Source: an uncultured Psychrobacillus sp. (GTDB lineage Bacteria; Bacillota; Bacilli; Bacillales_A; Planococcaceae). From it: a stretch of 64,000 nt of DNA. Both the position numbers and the translations under genes were made by a program. The DNA is taken from contig CAKQHO010000005.1 in the NCBI GenBank assembly GCA_934234185.1, forward strand, positions 13,994-77,993. The letters are read 5' to 3'. Every line of letters begins with the position of its first letter. The first letter of the stretch is position 1. Of the stretch, positions 61,994 to 64,000 are shown one piece after another. The notes under the pieces were generated by a model. It searched no databases, was not told the DNA's origin, and saw only the letters and a list, made by a program, of their open reading frames with translations.

Positions 61994-64000
61994 ATGAGTG
62001 AAAAGAAAGTATTTACGTATGAATGGGCTGGCCGTCCCCTGCAAGTAGAAGTTGGACAGCTTGCTAAACAAGCTAATGGAGCTGTTTTAGTACGATACGG
62101 TGATACAAGCGTATTATCAGTAGCAACTGCTTCAAAGCAACCAAAAAATTTAGATTTCTTTCCTTTAACAGTGAACTACGAAGAAAAATTATATGCGGTT
62201 GGTAAAATCCCTGGTGGATTTATTAAGCGTGAGGGTCGCCCTTCTGAACGTGCTATTTTAACAAGCCGTTTAATCGACCGTCCAATCCGTCCGTTATTCC
62301 CAGATGGCTTCCGTAACGAAGTGCAAGTGATCTCCATTGTTATGTCTGTAGATCAAAACTGTTCTTCTGAAATGGCTGCAATGCTCGGATCATCATTAGC
62401 TTTAAGTGTTTCTGACATTCCTTTTGATGGCCCGATTGCTGGTGTTCAGGTTGGTTTAATTGATGACAAGTTCATTATTAACCCAACAATTGAGCAAATG
62501 GAGAAGAGTACATTAGATTTAACTGTAGCAGGTACAAAAGATGCGATTAACATGGTGGAAGCTGGAGCGAAAGAGGTTTCAGAGGAAGTTGTGTTAGAAG
62601 CAATTATGTACGGACACGATGAAATCAAAAAGTTAATCGAATTCCAAGAAATGGTTGTTGCGGAAGTCGGCAAAGAGAAAAAGGATATTCCTTTATTCGA
62701 ATTAGATAAAGAGCTATTTGAAGAAGTTCGCAATATGTGCGAAACAAAATTGGTACAAGCTATCCAAGTGCAAGAAAAACATGCACGTGAAGATGCTATT
62801 ACTGAGGTAAAAGAAGAAGTTAAGGCTTACTATGCGGAAAAAGAAGCGGACGAAGATACACTTAAACAGGTTCGTGACATTTTAGATGCTTTAGTAAAAG
62901 AAGAGGTACGTCGTTTAATCACAGAAGAAAAAGTACGCCCAGATGGACGTGGTGTTGCGGAAATCCGTCATCTATCCTCTGAGGTAGGCATTCTTCCTCG
63001 TACACATGGCTCTGGTCTGTTTACACGTGGACAAACTCAAGCTTTAAGTATTTGTACATTAGGGCCACTAGGCGATGTGCAAATCATTGATGGTTTAGGA
63101 ATTGAAGAATCTAAACGATTCATGCATCATTATAACTTCCCTCAGTTTAGTGTAGGGGAAACGGGACCAATTCGTGCTCCAGGACGTCGTGAAATTGGAC
63201 ATGGAGCTTTAGGAGAACGTGCCCTAGAAGCAGTTATTCCGGATGAAAGTGTCTTCCCTTATACATTACGCTTAGTTGCAGAGGTTTTAGAATCGAACGG
63301 TTCTACGTCTCAGGCTAGTATCTGTGCTTCTACCTTAGCTATGATGGATGCTGGTGTTCCTCTGAAGGCTCCAGTAGCTGGTATTGCAATGGGTCTTGTG
63401 AAAAAAGGTGAGCACTACACTATTTTAACGGATATCCAAGGGATGGAAGATCATCTTGGAGATATGGACTTTAAAGTAGCTGGTACATCTAAAGGGATTA
63501 CCGCACTACAAATGGATATTAAAATTGACGGCTTATCTAGACAAATTTTAGAGGAAGCACTAGAGCAAGCGAAAATTGGACGTATGCAGATATTAGAAAG
63601 CATGCTTGCAACTATTAGCGAGCCTCGTGAAAAACTTTCCAAGTATGCACCGAAAATCGCTATGATCAAGATTAATCCAGATAAAATCCGTGATGTTATC
63701 GGACCTGGCGGTAAGCAAATCAACAAAATCATCGATGAGACTGGTGTTAAGATTGATACAGAGCAAGACGGAACAATCTATATTGCATCTCCAGATGAAG
63801 ACATGATTGCTCGTGCAAAACAAATCATTGAAGATATCGTTCGCGTAGCAAAAGTGGACGAGTATTACCTAGGAAAAGTAAAACGTATTGAAAAATTCGG
63901 TGCTTTCGTAGAAATCTTTAATGGTAAAGACGGTTTACTTCATATTTCTGAGATCCAAGAGGAACGTACGAAAAATGTTGAAGACGTTCTAAAAATCGGT
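61994..64000 (+). CDS. pnp: Polyribonucleotide nucleotidyltransferase (partial, runs off the window)
   Basis: Phosphorolytic 3'-5' exoribonuclease of the RNA degradosome-like complex. It has 669 codons to the window edge with no stop; family length is about 700. The first RNase PH core begins YEWAGRPLQVEVGQLAKQANGAVLVRYGDTSVL, then an alpha-helical domain (~215-310). The second core has RTHGSGLFTRGQTQAL and the phosphate-binding SNGSTSQASICASTLAMMDAG. The KH domain is KIRDVIGPGGKQINKIIDETG. The S1 domain starts near residue 620 (YYLGKVKRIEKFGAFVEIF) and is cut off. ATG 61994 follows GAGAGGAG. Confidence 0.97.
   Translation, partial: MSEKKVFTYEWAGRPLQVEVGQLAKQANGAVLVRYGDTSVLSVATASKQPKNLDFFPLTVNYEEKLYAVGKIPGGFIKREGRPSERAILTSRLIDRPIRPLFPDGFRNEVQVISIVMSVDQNCSSEMAAMLGSSLALSVSDIPFDGPIAGVQVGLIDDKFIINPTIEQMEKSTLDLTVAGTKDAINMVEAGAKEVSEEVVLEAIMYGHDEIKKLIEFQEMVVAEVGKEKKDIPLFELDKELFEEVRNMCETKLVQAIQVQEKHAREDAITEVKEEVKAYYAEKEADEDTLKQVRDILDALVKEEVRRLITEEKVRPDGRGVAEIRHLSSEVGILPRTHGSGLFTRGQTQALSICTLGPLGDVQIIDGLGIEESKRFMHHYNFPQFSVGETGPIRAPGRREIGHGALGERALEAVIPDESVFPYTLRLVAEVLESNGSTSQASICASTLAMMDAGVPLKAPVAGIAMGLVKKGEHYTILTDIQGMEDHLGDMDFKVAGTSKGITALQMDIKIDGLSRQILEEALEQAKIGRMQILESMLATISEPREKLSKYAPKIAMIKINPDKIRDVIGPGGKQINKIIDETGVKIDTEQDGTIYIASPDEDMIARAKQIIEDIVRVAKVDEYYLGKVKRIEKFGAFVEIFNGKDGLLHISEIQEERTKNVEDVLKIG

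Overview
The window is a chromosomal segment of a low-GC Gram-positive rod of the order Bacillales. Gene order follows the Bacillus subtilis backbone from rnhB to pnp almost gene for gene: rnhB-ylqG-ylqH-sucCD-dprA-topA-trmFO-xerC-hslVU-codY, the complete fla/che operon up to sigD-swrB, then rpsB-tsf-pyrH-frr-uppS-cdsA-dxr-rseP-polC-rimP-nusA-ylxR-ylxQ-infB-ylxP-rbfA-truB-ribF-rpsO-pnp. Within Bacillales a Planococcaceae-type relative (Lysinibacillus/Psychrobacillus-like) is my best guess; that is inference from general resemblance, not a measured placement. All protein genes are on the + strand. I see no prophage, insertion sequence, CRISPR array, tRNA or rRNA.

Region 1 (1-13.6 kb): RNase HII, a FliK-like/FlhB-C-terminal-like pair (YlqG/YlqH), succinyl-CoA synthetase, DprA, topoisomerase I, TrmFO, a tyrosine recombinase, the HslVU protease and the branched-chain-amino-acid/GTP sensor CodY. 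Region 2 (13.6-14.3 kb): an unusually long gap before flgB with several inverted repeats and two possible promoters. Region 3 (14.3-41.9 kb): the fla/che operon, coding for rod, MS-ring, C-ring, export gate, hook, FlhF/FlhG placement proteins and a B. subtilis-type chemotaxis set (CheA, CheB, CheC, CheD, CheW, CheY and FliY; no cheV here). It ends in a small membrane-protein gene, a strong terminator, and then sigD with its own likely promoter, an unrecognised 101-codon gene and swrB.

Region 4 (41.9-49.4 kb): rpsB with a structured leader, tsf, pyrH, frr, then the isoprenoid/envelope cluster uppS-cdsA-dxr-rseP. Region 5 (49.4-64 kb): polC, the rimP-nusA-infB translation/transcription operon, truB, ribF, rpsO and pnp, which runs off the right edge. 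proS, which sits between rseP and polC in B. subtilis, is absent.

The genes themselves are conventional; the more interesting signals are between them. The best are: (a) a mutually exclusive RNA pairing in the frr-uppS gap that looks like an attenuator; (b) a swrD (flbD) start codon whose only good Shine-Dalgarno sequence lies behind a hairpin that would bring it to ideal spacing; (c) an in-frame amber codon inside a small gene between cheD and sigD, followed by 20 more coding-like codons; (d) the structured codY-flgB gap; (e) the YlqG/YlqH pair, which mirrors the flagellar FliK/FlhB substrate switch and has a SigD-like -10 element upstream of rnhB.
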